Source: JALZKA01 sp963786495 (GTDB taxonomy: Bacteria; Actinomycetota; Thermoleophilia; Solirubrobacterales; 70-9). Taken from it: 64,000 nt of DNA. Within the stretch, counting starts at the first letter, position 1. The number at the start of each line of letters is the position of its first letter. Of this stretch, positions 34,520-44,646 are shown in pieces. The stretch spans positions 434,001-498,000 of the forward strand of contig CAWAZL010000002.1 of assembly GCA_963786495.1 (NCBI GenBank). Reading direction: 5' to 3'. Under the pieces are notes generated by a model that did not search any database, was not told where the DNA came from, and was given only the letters and a program-made list of their open reading frames with translations. The translations under genes were made by a program, and so were the position numbers.

Positions 34520-35563
34520 TCAGTCCAAGCGCCGCTCGGCCTCGTCGGCCGCCTCGGCAAGCTTTACGACGTTCTCGCCGAAGGCGCGGACGTTGTCGTC
34601 CACCTTGTCGCCGTACTGGCCTGCCGAGTAGCGGGCGTAGACGCCTTCCAGGATGATCGCGAGCTTCCACAGGCCGAGCGCCATGTAGAAGTCGATGAGC
34701 GACAGGTCGCGGCCGGAGCGCTCGGCGTAGCGGCTCTTGACCTCGTCGAGCGACGGGAATCCAGGCGCGGTCGTTGCGGGCTCGAAAAGTGGGAAGAGCT
34801 CGGCGTCGCGGTCGCCCCAGTAGACGAGGAGCATGCCGACGTCGGCTAGGGGGTCGCCGAGCGTTGAGAGCTCCCAGTCGACCACCGCGGCGACGTTGGA
34901 GGCATCGGGCGTGAGGATCATGTTGTCCAGGCGGTAGTCGCCGTGAACGATCGTCGCGGGGCCCTGCTCGGGGATGCGCGCCTCGAGCCGTTCGTGGACC
35001 TCGTCGATGAGCGGGATCTCGCGCGTGCGTCCCTTGTCCCACTGCCCCTGCCAGCGCCGGAGCGTGCGCGCGACGTAGTCCTCCTTCTTCCCCAGGTCGC
35101 CCAAGCCGACCTCCTCGGGATCCAGCGAATGGATATCAACGAGCGTGTCGATCACGTTCAGGCCGATCTGGCGCTGCTGCGCCTCGTCATACGGCTCGGC
35201 GTCGGGACGCATGCGGAGGATCGGCCCCTGGACGAAGTCCATGACGTAGAAGGGCGCCTCGTTCACGCTCTCGTCCGTGCAGTAGCCGGCGATCGGCGCG
35301 ACCGGCACGTTCGTGTCGGCCAGCGCCGAGACGACCTTCGTCTCGCGGCCCATGTCGTGCGCACTGCCGAGCGTCTTGCCGATCGGGGGGCGCCGGAGCG
35401 CCCAGCGGCGACCGTTCGTGTCCTCGACGCCGTACGTCAGATTGGAGCGGCCACCCGCGATCAGCTCGAAGGACAGCGGCGTCTCGGCACCCTCCACGTT
35501 GGCCTCGAACCACGCCTCCACGTTGGCCCGGTCGATGCCGTCGATAGCCTCCTCGTCGCTCAT
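34520..35563 (-). CDS. APH-like phosphotransferase (ACAD10/FadE-associated type)
   Basis: A 347-residue kinase-fold protein: ELIAGGRSNLTYGVEDTNGRRWALRRPPIG (nucleotide loop and Lys region), catalytic VHGDYRLDNMILTPD and metal-binding VVDWELSTLGDPLADVGMLLVYW. This subgroup is usually found with acyl-CoA dehydrogenases and is thought to phosphorylate hydroxy-acyl substrates, as ACAD10/11 do for 4-hydroxy acids. Its ATG overlaps the divergent HAD gene's ATG within a single CATG. TAGGGT lies eight bases upstream, inside the HAD coding sequence. Confidence 0.88.
   Translation of the reverse strand: MSDEEAIDGIDRANVEAWFEANVEGAETPLSFELIAGGRSNLTYGVEDTNGRRWALRRPPIGKTLGSAHDMGRETKVVSALADTNVPVAPIAGYCTDESVNEAPFYVMDFVQGPILRMRPDAEPYDEAQQRQIGLNVIDTLVDIHSLDPEEVGLGDLGKKEDYVARTLRRWQGQWDKGRTREIPLIDEVHERLEARIPEQGPATIVHGDYRLDNMILTPDASNVAAVVDWELSTLGDPLADVGMLLVYWGDRDAELFPLFEPATTAPGFPSLDEVKSRYAERSGRDLSLIDFYMALGLWKLAIILEGVYARYSAGQYGDKVDDNVRAFGENVVKLAEAADEAERRLD
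35545..35550 (+). promoter_or_regulatory. -10 (TAGCCT) for the HAD gene, inside the divergent coding region
   Basis: Eleven bases before ATG 35562, within codons 5-7 of the phosphotransferase gene. Confidence 0.45.
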
Positions 35564-36194
35564 GGCGGCCAACCCTACCCGCACGCTCTCCGCGCTCGTA
35601 GTCGACTTCGGCGGCGTCCTGACCACGGACATCTGGGACGCCTTCGGCGAATTTTGCGGGAAGGAGGGCCTCGACCCCGGCGCCGTCAAGGATCTCTTTC
35701 GCACCAACCCGGAGGCGATGCGCCTCCTTCGAGGGCTCGAGACGGGAGAGCTCGACGAGGCGGCGTTCGAGCCGTCCTTCGCCGAACTCCTGGGCCTGGC
35801 CGAGAGCGATGGCCTGATCGACCGCTTGTTCGGGGGCCTGAAGCCTGACGAGGCGATGATCGGCGCCGTCCGAGCAGCCCGGGCCGCCGGAATCAAGACC
35901 GGGCTCATCTCGAACTCATGGGGACTCGGCATTTACGACCGCGCACCGGTCGACCTCTTCGACGAGACGGTGATCTCAGGCGACGTCGGCCTACACAAGC
36001 CCCAGCCCGGGATCTATGAGCTGGCGTGCGAGCGCCTTGGCGTCGAGCCCGCGGACTGCGTGTTCGTCGACGACTTGCGCGAGAACATCACGGGCGCGGA
36101 GGCCGTCGGCATGACCGCGATTCTCCACCGCGACTCGGCCCAGACGGTCGCGCGGCTCGAGGAGCTCCTCGGCGTCTCGCTGAGGGCCAGCTAG
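35562..36194 (+). CDS. HAD-superfamily hydrolase
   Basis: A 210-residue HAD enzyme. Nucleophile motif VVDFGGVLT (motif I DxxG variant), motif II LISNSWG, motif III Lys in GLHKPQPGIYELACERLG, motif IV VFVDDLRENITGAEAVGM. It resembles HAD-IA phosphatases and the HAD half of ACAD10. Lying next to an APH-type phosphotransferase, the two could act in one pathway, one adding and the other removing phosphate. The start codon overlaps that of the divergent gene by two bases. Confidence 0.85.
   Translation: MAANPTRTLSALVVDFGGVLTTDIWDAFGEFCGKEGLDPGAVKDLFRTNPEAMRLLRGLETGELDEAAFEPSFAELLGLAESDGLIDRLFGGLKPDEAMIGAVRAARAAGIKTGLISNSWGLGIYDRAPVDLFDETVISGDVGLHKPQPGIYELACERLGVEPADCVFVDDLRENITGAEAVGMTAILHRDSAQTVARLEELLGVSLRAS
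35572..35577 (-). promoter_or_regulatory. -10 (TAGGGT) for the phosphotransferase gene, inside the HAD coding region
   Basis: Eight bases before ATG 35563, within codons 4-6 of the HAD gene. Confidence 0.55.
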
Positions 36195-37675
36195 CTCTTC
36201 GCGTACTCGACGCGGATCTGCTTGCCCTTGAGCTTCGTGCCGTCCAGGCGCTCCAGGGCGAGTGCGGCCTGGTCCTCGGAGAGCTCGACGAACGAAAAGC
36301 GGTCGAGCACCTCGATGCGGGTGATGTCGCCCTCGGGGATGACGGCGCCCTCGGTCAGCGCCCAGTGAAGGTCGTCCTGCTCGATGCCCGAGCCGTGACC
36401 CCGGTTGACGAATAGCTTGGCGCCGTTGGTCGAGGGAGCCTCGGATTTGGCCCCGTTTGATTCCTGGTCGGCAGCATCAGTCTCTGACTCGAGCTTCTCG
36501 CGCTCGGGCTTGCGGTCCTTCGAGTGGTCGCGCCTGCGCGGGCGGGGGGCGTGCTTCAGGCGCTCCTCGGGCGGCTCCCACTCTCCGATCGCGGTCTTCA
36601 GCTGCCGCTCGTAGGCCTGAATGTCCTCCATCTGCGCCGGCGTCACGAACGTGATCGCGCGACCTGTCCGGCCCACGCGGCCGGTGCGCCCGATGCGGTG
36701 CACGTAGATCTCGGGGTTGTTCGGCAGGTCGAAGTTGATGACGTGGGTGACGTGCTCGATGTCGAGCCCGCGCGCCGCGACGTCGGTGGCGACCAGCAGG
36801 GGCAGCTTGTGCTCCTTGAACTGGATCATCACGCCGTCGCGCTGGCCCTGGCTCAGATCGCCATGGAGCGCCTTGCAGCGGAGGCCCCTGTCGCGGAGTG
36901 CCTTGTCGAGCCGGGCGCAGCCGATCTTCGTGCGGCAGAAGATGATTGCCTGCTCGGGCTCCTCGGCGCGAAGGACCTCCCGCAGCCTCTCTGTCTTGTC
37001 CTTTGCAGCAACCTCGACGTAAGCCTGCTCGATCGCGTCGACAGTGAGCTTCTTCGGCGTGATGCTGATCGTGACCGGGTCGTACATGTAGCGCTCGGCG
37101 AGCTTCGCGATCGGAGGCGGCATCGTGGCCGAGAACAACGCCGTCTGGCGGCCGTTCGGACAGGTGCGGAGGATCTTTTCGACGTCCTCGATGAAGCCGA
37201 GGTCGAGCATCTCGTCCGCTTCGTCGAGGACGACGTAGCGGACGGCGGTGAGGACGACGATGTGGCGGGCAATCAGGTCCTTCATGCGCCCGACGGTTGC
37301 CACCACGACCTGGGCGCCGGCGCGAAGGCGGGGCGCCTGCTGCGCGATTGGCTGGCCGCCGAAGACGGCGACGACCTCGATATCCATGTGCTCGGCGTAC
37401 GAGCGAAGTGCCTGCGTGACCTGGATGCAGAGCTCTCGGGTTGGCGTCAGCACGATCGCTTGTAGTTCTTGCGACTCAGGGTCGAGGTACTGGAGAAGCG
37501 GCAGCCCAAACGCGGCGGTCTTGCCGGTTCCGGTCTGCGCCTGGCCGATCACGTCGTGGCCATCGAGGAGCTCCGGAATGGCCTGGTCCTGGATCGGAGT
37601 GGGCTCGTCGAAGCCCAATTCGTCGATCGCAGTCTGAATTTTCTCGGAAAGGCCGAGTTCTTTGAACGTCCGCAT
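36191..37675 (-). CDS. DEAD-box ATP-dependent RNA helicase
   Basis: A 494-residue helicase with the full motif set: Q motif (GFDEPTPIQDQAIP), AQTGTGKT, PTRELC, VLDEADEML, SATMPP, and the second RecA domain ending HRIGRTGRVGRTGRA. Residues about 375-420 are a charged linker (RPRRRDHSKDRKPEREKLES), and the last 75 residues form a DbpA-type RNA-binding domain (KLFVNRGHGSGIEQDDLHWALTEGAVIPEGDITRIEVLDRFSFVELSED). Probably works in ribosome assembly or cold-linked RNA remodelling (CshA/DeaD-like). The stop overlaps the convergent HAD gene. Confidence 0.93.
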   Translation of the reverse strand: MRTFKELGLSEKIQTAIDELGFDEPTPIQDQAIPELLDGHDVIGQAQTGTGKTAAFGLPLLQYLDPESQELQAIVLTPTRELCIQVTQALRSYAEHMDIEVVAVFGGQPIAQQAPRLRAGAQVVVATVGRMKDLIARHIVVLTAVRYVVLDEADEMLDLGFIEDVEKILRTCPNGRQTALFSATMPPPIAKLAERYMYDPVTISITPKKLTVDAIEQAYVEVAAKDKTERLREVLRAEEPEQAIIFCRTKIGCARLDKALRDRGLRCKALHGDLSQGQRDGVMIQFKEHKLPLLVATDVAARGLDIEHVTHVINFDLPNNPEIYVHRIGRTGRVGRTGRAITFVTPAQMEDIQAYERQLKTAIGEWEPPEERLKHAPRPRRRDHSKDRKPEREKLESETDAADQESNGAKSEAPSTNGAKLFVNRGHGSGIEQDDLHWALTEGAVIPEGDITRIEVLDRFSFVELSEDQAALALERLDGTKLKGKQIRVEYAKS

Positions 37676-37686
37676 CAGGAAGGGAG

Positions 37687-37692
37687 AGCTTA
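37687..37692 (-). promoter_or_regulatory. Possible -10 (TAAGCT) for the DEAD-box helicase
   Basis: Eleven bases before ATG 37675; overlaps the end of the upstream oxidoreductase gene, so it may be incidental. Confidence 0.35.
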
Positions 37693-38637
37693 CGCGGCCG
37701 GGTCAAGCAGGATTTTGCCCTGCGTGCGGCGGCCGGCGAGGTCCTCGTGGACCTGGCGCGCCTCCGAGAGCGGCCTGACGCCGCCGATCACGACCTCCAG
37801 CTCGCCTGCGCCGACCGCGCGGAGAAGGTCTGAAATCCCCTTTCCGACCGCGGCCGGGTCGGCGAACAGGTGCACGAGCCAGAAGCCGATCACGGCGCGG
37901 CTCTTTCGCATGAGCGATCCGGTCGCAACCTCGTTTTGCTCGCCGCCGGCGATCCCGAATGTCACCATGCGGCCAAACGGAGCGAGCGTCCGCATCGCCG
38001 CTTCAAACGCCTCACCGCCGCTCATCTCGAACACGGCGTCGACCTTCTTGCCATCGTTGGCTTCCAGGATCGCCGCCTCGAGGTCGTCTGCCCGCGAGTC
38101 CGCCGTCGCGTCTGCGCCCAGCCGCTCGACGAGCTCGCGCTTCTCAGGGGAGGACGCGAGCCCGATCACGCGGGCGCCGTGGCGCTTTGCGAGTTGCACG
38201 GCAAGGCTCCCGGTTCCTCCGGCTGCCGCCTCGACCACGACGGTCTCCCCAGGCTCGAGGTGAGCGCAGTTGTGGATCAGCGCATGGGCCGTCAGGCCCT
38301 GCAGCAGGATCGCGGCAGCCTGGTCGTCGGAGACGTCGTCGGGCACCGGGACGAGCATGGCCTCGGGAACAGCGACCTTCTGCGCGTACCCACCGGTCGC
38401 AAGTATCGCGGCGACCCTGCGGCCATCCGGCGCGCGGCCGGAGATCTCCCCGCCCGGGATCAGCGGCAACTCCTGCTTGGCGAGGTAGTCGTCGCGAGTT
38501 GCGTGGGTGTCGGCGAAGTTCACACCGCATCGCACGACATCCACGACAACGTGCCCATCTCCGGGCTCCGGGTCGGGCACATCGACGTACTGCATGCCGT
38601 CCGCACCCGAGAACTCTGTGAGCTGGATCGCCTTCAT
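37690..38637 (-). CDS. Zinc-free quinone oxidoreductase (MDR superfamily)
   Basis: A 315-residue NADPH-dependent reductase: MKAIQLTEFSGADGMQYVDVPDPEPGDGHVVVDV, LQGLTAHALIH, and the nucleotide-binding VVEAAAGGTGSLAVQLAKRHGARVIGLASS. The zinc-binding Cys/His residues of alcohol dehydrogenases are absent, as in QOR/zeta-crystallin. It ends QGKILLDPAA. I start at ATG 38637, the first residue of the fold. It is 14 bp from the helicase gene and probably co-transcribed with it. Confidence 0.85.
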   Translation of the reverse strand: MKAIQLTEFSGADGMQYVDVPDPEPGDGHVVVDVVRCGVNFADTHATRDDYLAKQELPLIPGGEISGRAPDGRRVAAILATGGYAQKVAVPEAMLVPVPDDVSDDQAAAILLQGLTAHALIHNCAHLEPGETVVVEAAAGGTGSLAVQLAKRHGARVIGLASSPEKRELVERLGADATADSRADDLEAAILEANDGKKVDAVFEMSGGEAFEAAMRTLAPFGRMVTFGIAGGEQNEVATGSLMRKSRAVIGFWLVHLFADPAAVGKGISDLLRAVGAGELEVVIGGVRPLSEARQVHEDLAGRRTQGKILLDPAA

Positions 38638-38670
38638 CTGAACCGTGAGTCTTACCCATTCGATGCCGGA

Positions 38671-38676
38671 TAGGCT
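38671..38676 (+). promoter_or_regulatory. Leaderless-type -10 (TAGGCT) for the PfkB kinase
   Basis: Nine bases before ATG 38686. Confidence 0.55.
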
Positions 38677-38685
38677 GCCGCGGTC

Positions 38686-39597
38686 ATGTCGCTGACAGTG
38701 GTCGGGAGCATCGCGTTCGACAGTGTGCGCACGCCATTTGGCGAGCGTGAGCGCATGCTGGGCGGATCCGCCGTGCATTTCGCGCTGGCCGCAAGCTTCT
38801 TCTGCGACGTCCATGTGGTCGGGCCGGTGGGCGACGACTTCTCCGGCGAGCACACGGAGCTTTTGCGCTCGCGCGGCATCGACACCTCAGACATCGAGCG
38901 AGTGGAAGGTGGTTCGACCTTCTTCTGGGCAGGCCACTACGAGCACGACCTGAACGTGGCCCACACCGACGACACGCAGCTAGGTGTGTTCGCGGACTTC
39001 GCCCCGAAGCTCTCCGACGGATCGCGGAGCGCCTCGACCCTGTTCTTGGGGAACATCCAGCCCGATCTTCAGCAGGAGGTCCGGTCGCAGTGCTCCGCGG
39101 CGCGATTTGCCGCCCTGGATTCAATGAACCTCTGGATCGAGACCGCCAGGGACTCCCTTGTCGAGGCGATCTCGAAGGTGGACTGCGTCCTCCTGAACGA
39201 CGCGGAGATCAGGATGCTCACCGGAGAGCCGAACCTCGCGAAGGCCGCGAAGGCGCTCCAGGCGATGGGGCCGAGCGTCGTCGTCGCCAAGCGCGGCGAA
39301 TACGGAGCCGCGCTGTTCGATTCCCACGGCTTCTTTGCCCTGCCGGGCATGCCGCTCGAAGAAGTGAGGGACCCGACCGGCGCGGGCGACAGCTTTGCGG
39401 GCGGGTTCTTGGGGTATCTCGATGGAACCGATGGCGACCCAACCTCAGAGGATTTCCGCAAGGCAATGGCCTACGGGACCGTGCTTGCGTCCTTCAACGT
39501 CGAGGAGTTCGGTACTGAGCGGGTCTCCCGGCTCAAGCGCGATGAGATCGATGCGCGCCTCGGCGAGCTGCGATCGATGACCTACCTGAAAGAATAA
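38686..39597 (+). CDS. PfkB-family sugar kinase
   Basis: A 303-residue ribokinase-like enzyme. N-terminal VVGSIAFDSVRTPFGERERMLGGSAVHFALAAS (substrate lid and GG), PVGDDFSGEHTELLRSRGIDTSDI, and the ATP/catalytic-base motif DPTGAGDSFAGGFLG. Phosphorylates a sugar or nucleoside, identity unknown. TAGGCT nine bases before ATG 38686. Divergent from the quinone oxidoreductase. Confidence 0.9.
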   Translation: MSLTVVGSIAFDSVRTPFGERERMLGGSAVHFALAASFFCDVHVVGPVGDDFSGEHTELLRSRGIDTSDIERVEGGSTFFWAGHYEHDLNVAHTDDTQLGVFADFAPKLSDGSRSASTLFLGNIQPDLQQEVRSQCSAARFAALDSMNLWIETARDSLVEAISKVDCVLLNDAEIRMLTGEPNLAKAAKALQAMGPSVVVAKRGEYGAALFDSHGFFALPGMPLEEVRDPTGAGDSFAGGFLGYLDGTDGDPTSEDFRKAMAYGTVLASFNVEEFGTERVSRLKRDEIDARLGELRSMTYLKE

Positions 39598-39630
39598 GAA
39601 CTCCCCCACCCCTCCCCTAGGAGCACAACC

Positions 39631-40979
<1,349 letters not shown>

Positions 40980-40983
<4 letters not shown>

Positions 40984-41318
40984 CCTACAGGCTCACCGTG
41001 CGCCAGGGCCCGAACGTGGCCAAGGAGAAGTTCGAGGACCTGGACGAGGCGATCGCCGCGATGGAGCGGCGAGCGAAGGACATCCGTTCCGAAGGCCCGC
41101 TGGTGGCGCAGAAGATGCTTCGCGAGTACGAGCCCGAGATTCAGGTCGCTGGGCGCGTGGAGATCTCGACCGGAAGCTTCCTTCGTTCCGGGATAAGCGC
41201 CGGAATCGACGTGATGGGAGACGGGACGCTCGTCGCCTACCGTGGCGGCATGCAGCGCGAGGAGCTCGACCCCGGGCAGAAGGGCCCGTTCGAGGCGGTC
41301 CGTAAGGCGCTCAGATGA
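40980..41318 (+). CDS. Small protein of unknown function downstream of citrate synthase
   Basis: A 112-residue acidic/basic mixed protein (LTVRQGPNVAKEKFEDLDEA to GGMQREELDPGQKGPFEAVR). The start is a TTG at 40980 that overlaps the gltA stop, the only start in the gap. No signal peptide or membrane helix. A beta-rich second half (VAGRVEISTGSFLRSGISAGIDVMGDGTLVAYRGG) is the most ordered part. I recognise no family. The next gene overlaps as ATGA. Confidence 0.6.
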
Positions 41319-41626
41319 GCGAGGCCGAGGAGATCCCCAAGGGGAGCTATGCCGCTGGGCGCCGAGCCAAGCTACCGCGCGGCGCAGGCGAGCCCGTCCG
41401 CGTCCACATCAACGGGGTCGAACAGGCCCGCGGCGAGGTTTGGGACCTGCGCGAGGGCTTCGTCGTCTTCACCCGGCCGATCGTCAAGGAGAGCGTCTCC
41501 CCCGGCCGCTGGCTTGCCATGTACCTGGGCCTTTTCGGCTCTTACAAGAAGAACGAGCAGGTCGACGTCGAGTACACGCTGGGCGGCCAGACGAAGCTCG
41601 CGGCCGATATCGAGATCACGGACTAG
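41315..41626 (+). CDS. Small conserved protein of unknown function
   Basis: A 103-residue protein, MSEAEEIPKGSYAAGRRAKL to GGQTKLAADIEITD. Predicted as mostly beta; the segment RWLAMYLGLFGSYKKNEQVDVEYTL is mildly hydrophobic but not a membrane helix. Third gene of the gltA operon (ATGA overlap). No known domain recognised. Confidence 0.6.
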   Translation: MSEAEEIPKGSYAAGRRAKLPRGAGEPVRVHINGVEQARGEVWDLREGFVVFTRPIVKESVSPGRWLAMYLGLFGSYKKNEQVDVEYTLGGQTKLAADIEITD

Positions 41627-41633
41627 CCGCGGG

Positions 41634-43100
41634 TCAGGCGCCCGGGCGCTCGACCGCGCCTGCGTCGCACGGCCCGATCCGGTCGGTTCCCAGCTGGTCT
41701 TGAGCAGGCGGCGGGCATCCCGAGGCGACGAAGCCAATCACCGGCGAGCCGTTCTTGGGCATGTGAGTGGGGCCGTAAAGATTGAGCGGGAAGGCGCCGG
41801 GGTTGTCGGCGAGCGGCTTCAGTTGAGGATCTGCGACAAGGTTCGTTGAGAGCCCGGTTTCCAGGCAAGAAGCGTCGCCGAAGACGTTGAGCTCTCTGAT
41901 CCCGAAGTGATCGTTTCCTTTGCAGTCCTTGTTCGACCCATCGACGACGGAACCCTCGATGTCCACTGTGACGAAATTCGGTCCGATCGGCTTGAGCGCG
42001 ATCGCCTTCTTCTTACCCGCGACGTTGGCCGCGATCGTCACGTGGCTCATGTCGATCTCCCCGAAGTTCGTAAATAGGGCAGCGCCCGCGCGGCCTTGGC
42101 CCTTCACCAATTTGTTCTCGCTGATCGTCGTGTTCGTCAAGGAGACGAGCTGGTTGCTGCTGACGTTCACTCCAGCCCCGCGCACGGCCTTGTTGCCGCT
42201 GATGGTCACGTCGCTGATGGCAGCGTTCTCAACATCCTGCGCGAACGTCACCCCGCCTCCTTCATCGGCGCGATTGCCCGAAATCACGGTTCGTGAGATT
42301 GAGATCGGGTCCCTCGCGTAAAGCCCGCCACCCGTACCTGCGCCACCACCCTTGACGCGGGCAACGTTTCCGGTGATCTCGGTGTCGATGATCGAGGACC
42401 CGGTCGAGCCGGCCGGGAAGTCGCCGTCAATGAATATTCCGCCTCCGATGGAACCGGCAGTTTCGCTTTGCAGCTTGACCGCGTTCCCGCTGATCTTGCT
42501 GCTCTGCACGACGAGCGTCGCGGGGTCGAGGGCCGCGATGCCTCCTCCGAACGAGTTGCCGACGGTGCGAAGGATCTTGTTGTCGCGCACGGTGACGTTG
42601 TCGATTGCGAACAGGTGGTCGTCAACCCGGACTCCGCCCCCGAGTTGATTACCAGGCTCGACTATGTGCCCGCCGGTCAAGGTCAGATCGAATACGAGCG
42701 CGCCGGGGACTAACCCGAAGGGCTCGGCGTTGCTCACGAGAACGCGGTCGTTGACCGTCTGGCGAATGATTGTCTCCTGCTGCCCGGCGCCCTCGATCGT
42801 GACCGCCTCGTCCAGATCGAGGTCGCCTTCGAGCGAACTGGGTGTGTCGTCGGCCGGCTGCGTCAGCTCATAGGTGCCGGCGGGGATCACGATGCCGTCC
42901 AACCCTGGGTTGCCGTTCGCGGCCATCGTCGCCGCGCGGACCGAGCACTTCCCGTTCGCCGCGGCGCACACCCCATCGACCTGGTTGGCGTCAAGCAGGT
43001 CCTTCTTGGTGTCGACGGTGAAAACCGTCGCCTCGGCAGCGGGAGCGAGCACCAGGAGTGCCGCCGTGATCACGAGACCTGCCAATCCCCCTCTCATCAC
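41634..43100 (-). CDS. Secreted right-handed beta-helix protein (CSLREAI type)
   Basis: A 488-residue exported protein. Signal peptide 1-24 (LVITAALLVLAPAAEA), then the domain opening GVCAAANGKCSVRAATMAANGNPGLDGIVIPAGTYELT, a variant of the CSLREAI module, and about ten coils of a parallel beta-helix (DNVTVRDNKI, VVQSSKISGNAV, SRTVISGNRADEGGGVTF, SDVTISGNKAVRGAGVNV). It ends QLGTDRIGPCDAGAVERPGA, a variant of the choice-of-anchor Q ending. GTG 43100 has TATAGT seven bases upstream. Role at the cell surface unknown. Confidence 0.82.
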   Translation of the reverse strand: MMRGGLAGLVITAALLVLAPAAEATVFTVDTKKDLLDANQVDGVCAAANGKCSVRAATMAANGNPGLDGIVIPAGTYELTQPADDTPSSLEGDLDLDEAVTIEGAGQQETIIRQTVNDRVLVSNAEPFGLVPGALVFDLTLTGGHIVEPGNQLGGGVRVDDHLFAIDNVTVRDNKILRTVGNSFGGGIAALDPATLVVQSSKISGNAVKLQSETAGSIGGGIFIDGDFPAGSTGSSIIDTEITGNVARVKGGGAGTGGGLYARDPISISRTVISGNRADEGGGVTFAQDVENAAISDVTISGNKAVRGAGVNVSSNQLVSLTNTTISENKLVKGQGRAGAALFTNFGEIDMSHVTIAANVAGKKKAIALKPIGPNFVTVDIEGSVVDGSNKDCKGNDHFGIRELNVFGDASCLETGLSTNLVADPQLKPLADNPGAFPLNLYGPTHMPKNGSPVIGFVASGCPPPAQDQLGTDRIGPCDAGAVERPGA

Positions 43101-43107
43101 GATTCCG

Positions 43108-43113
43108 ACTATA
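43108..43113 (-). promoter_or_regulatory. Leaderless-type -10 (TATAGT) for the beta-helix gene
   Basis: Seven bases before GTG 43100. Confidence 0.65.
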
Positions 43114-43124
43114 CGCCGATTCTT

Positions 43125-43937
43125 CTACCGCATGCTGGTGACGTCCGCCTCGGCCGCCACTTGATCCTCGAGGCCGGAGACGCGCTCGATCGTCGTACCC
43201 GTGCGCTCGCGCTCGCGGATCTCGAGCCGCCGGGAAAGCCGCGACAGGGCCAGGTTGATTGCGATGAACATGGCGCCGACCACCAAGAAGACCTGGAGAT
43301 AGGCGGGACGGACGTCGACGCCGAAGTTGACGCTCGCCAGGGTCGATCCCGCGCTGACCACTTCCTGGATTGCGATGATCGAGATCAGGGTCGTGTCTTT
43401 GTTGAGCGTGATGAGCTGCGAGACCGTCGCCGGGACCATCCGCCGCAAGCCCTGGGGCAGGACGACGAAGCGCATCTGCTGAAAGTAGGTAAGCCCCAGC
43501 GAGGCGGCCGCCTCGCGCTGGCCGCGATCGAGCGACTGGATGCCGGAGCGCATGATCTCGCAAAGGACCGCGGAGTTGTAGAGGACGAGCCCGAGGAGCG
43601 CGCCCAGGACCAGCTCATCCTGGAGCGCGTCCGGAAGGAAGTCGGGGACGAAGTCGGCGTAGGCGTCGCGCCACGAGCTTGGGATCGCAAGCGCGAGATA
43701 GAGGATGATGAAGATCAGCGGGAGGTTTCGCCAAACATCCACCCACAGGCCGGCGGGGATGCTGACCCAGCGGCTGTTCGAGATCCTCATCAGCGCAAGC
43801 ATGAGGCCGAAGATCATCGAAAACACCATCGCGATCAGCGCGATCTGGAGGTTCACCAGGAGGCCCTCCAGGAGGAACTTGAAGTTGTTCCCGGTCCAGA
43901 GCCATTCCCAGTTCTCGGAGTTGAAGATGTAGTCCAT
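43125..43937 (-). CDS. Polar amino acid ABC transporter permease (second)
   Basis: A 270-residue permease: IALIAMVFSMIFGLMLALMRIS, the EAA loop GQREAAASLGLTYFQQMRFVVLPQGLRRMVPATVSQLITLNKDTTL, and about five membrane helices (HisMQ/GluD class). It sits last in the ATPase-binding protein-permease-permease operon, 3 bp after the first permease, with which it should form a heterodimeric channel for glutamate, glutamine or a related amino acid. Confidence 0.9.
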   Translation of the reverse strand: MDYIFNSENWEWLWTGNNFKFLLEGLLVNLQIALIAMVFSMIFGLMLALMRISNSRWVSIPAGLWVDVWRNLPLIFIILYLALAIPSSWRDAYADFVPDFLPDALQDELVLGALLGLVLYNSAVLCEIMRSGIQSLDRGQREAAASLGLTYFQQMRFVVLPQGLRRMVPATVSQLITLNKDTTLISIIAIQEVVSAGSTLASVNFGVDVRPAYLQVFLVVGAMFIAINLALSRLSRRLEIRERERTGTTIERVSGLEDQVAAEADVTSMR

Positions 43938-43940
43938 GGG

Positions 43941-44600
43941 CTAGCGCCTCACCGCGTAGCGGGTCTCGAGTTGGCGGAAGACGACCGTCACGGTCACCGT
44001 GATGAGGAGGTAGCCGACCGCAGCCCAGAGGTAGGCCTCGGTTTGGGCAGACTCCGCCTGGATGACCTTGGCCTCTTTCAGAAGGTCGGGCAGGGCCAGC
44101 AGCGAGGCGCCGACGATCGCGGAGTTCTTGACCATTGCGATGATCAGGCTGCCGAGCGTGGGAATCACCGTCCGGAAGGCCTGCGGCAGGATGATCTTCC
44201 GCATGGTCCGGGGATAGGTAAGGCCAAGGGAGAGCGCCGCCTCGATCTGGCCCTTCCCGACGGCGAAGACGCCCGACCGAAGCGCCTCGGCGATGTAGGC
44301 CGCCGTGTACAGCCCGAGGCCCATCGTGCCCGCCACCCATGCCGAGATCGGCACGCCCGCCCTTCTGACACCGATGTAGAGAATCAGCAGCAGGACCAGC
44401 AGAGGAATGTTCCGAAACGTCTCAACGTAGATCCCGCCGATCCTGTTCAGGGCTTTCGACGGTGCGACACGCAGGGCGGCGACGGACGTCCCCACCATCA
44501 TCGCGATCACGAACGCGACCGCGACGATCCGCAGAGTGACCCAGAGCCCGGAAGCGAAGGCCCCGAAATTGTCGCTAAGGAGATTCAGGGCATCGCTCAA
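43941..44600 (-). CDS. Polar amino acid ABC transporter permease (first)
   Basis: A 219-residue permease with the HisM/GluC-type EAA loop KGQIEAALSLGLTYPRTMRKIILPQAFRTVIPTLGSLIIAMVKNSAIVGA. Start is a TTG at 44600, since no ATG fits before MSDALNLLSDNFGAFASGLWVTLRIVAVAF. The gene begins right at the edge of a strong intercistronic hairpin, so its translation or mRNA level is probably lower than that of the binding protein upstream. Confidence 0.9.
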   Translation of the reverse strand: MSDALNLLSDNFGAFASGLWVTLRIVAVAFVIAMMVGTSVAALRVAPSKALNRIGGIYVETFRNIPLLVLLLILYIGVRRAGVPISAWVAGTMGLGLYTAAYIAEALRSGVFAVGKGQIEAALSLGLTYPRTMRKIILPQAFRTVIPTLGSLIIAMVKNSAIVGASLLALPDLLKEAKVIQAESAQTEAYLWAAVGYLLITVTVTVVFRQLETRYAVRR

Positions 44601-44629
44601 CGGGCCACGCTCCTGGGAGCGTGGCCCGT
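44600..44629 (-). terminator. Intercistronic hairpin between binding-protein and permease genes
   Basis: A 14-bp perfect stem (ACGGGCCACGCTCC with GGAGCGTGGCCCGT, minimal loop) lies in the 46-bp gap of the ABC operon. Such structures act as partial terminators or mRNA-stabilising ends, giving excess binding protein over permease. Confidence 0.75.
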
Positions 44630-44646
44630 CTCACGACGCACGGCCG

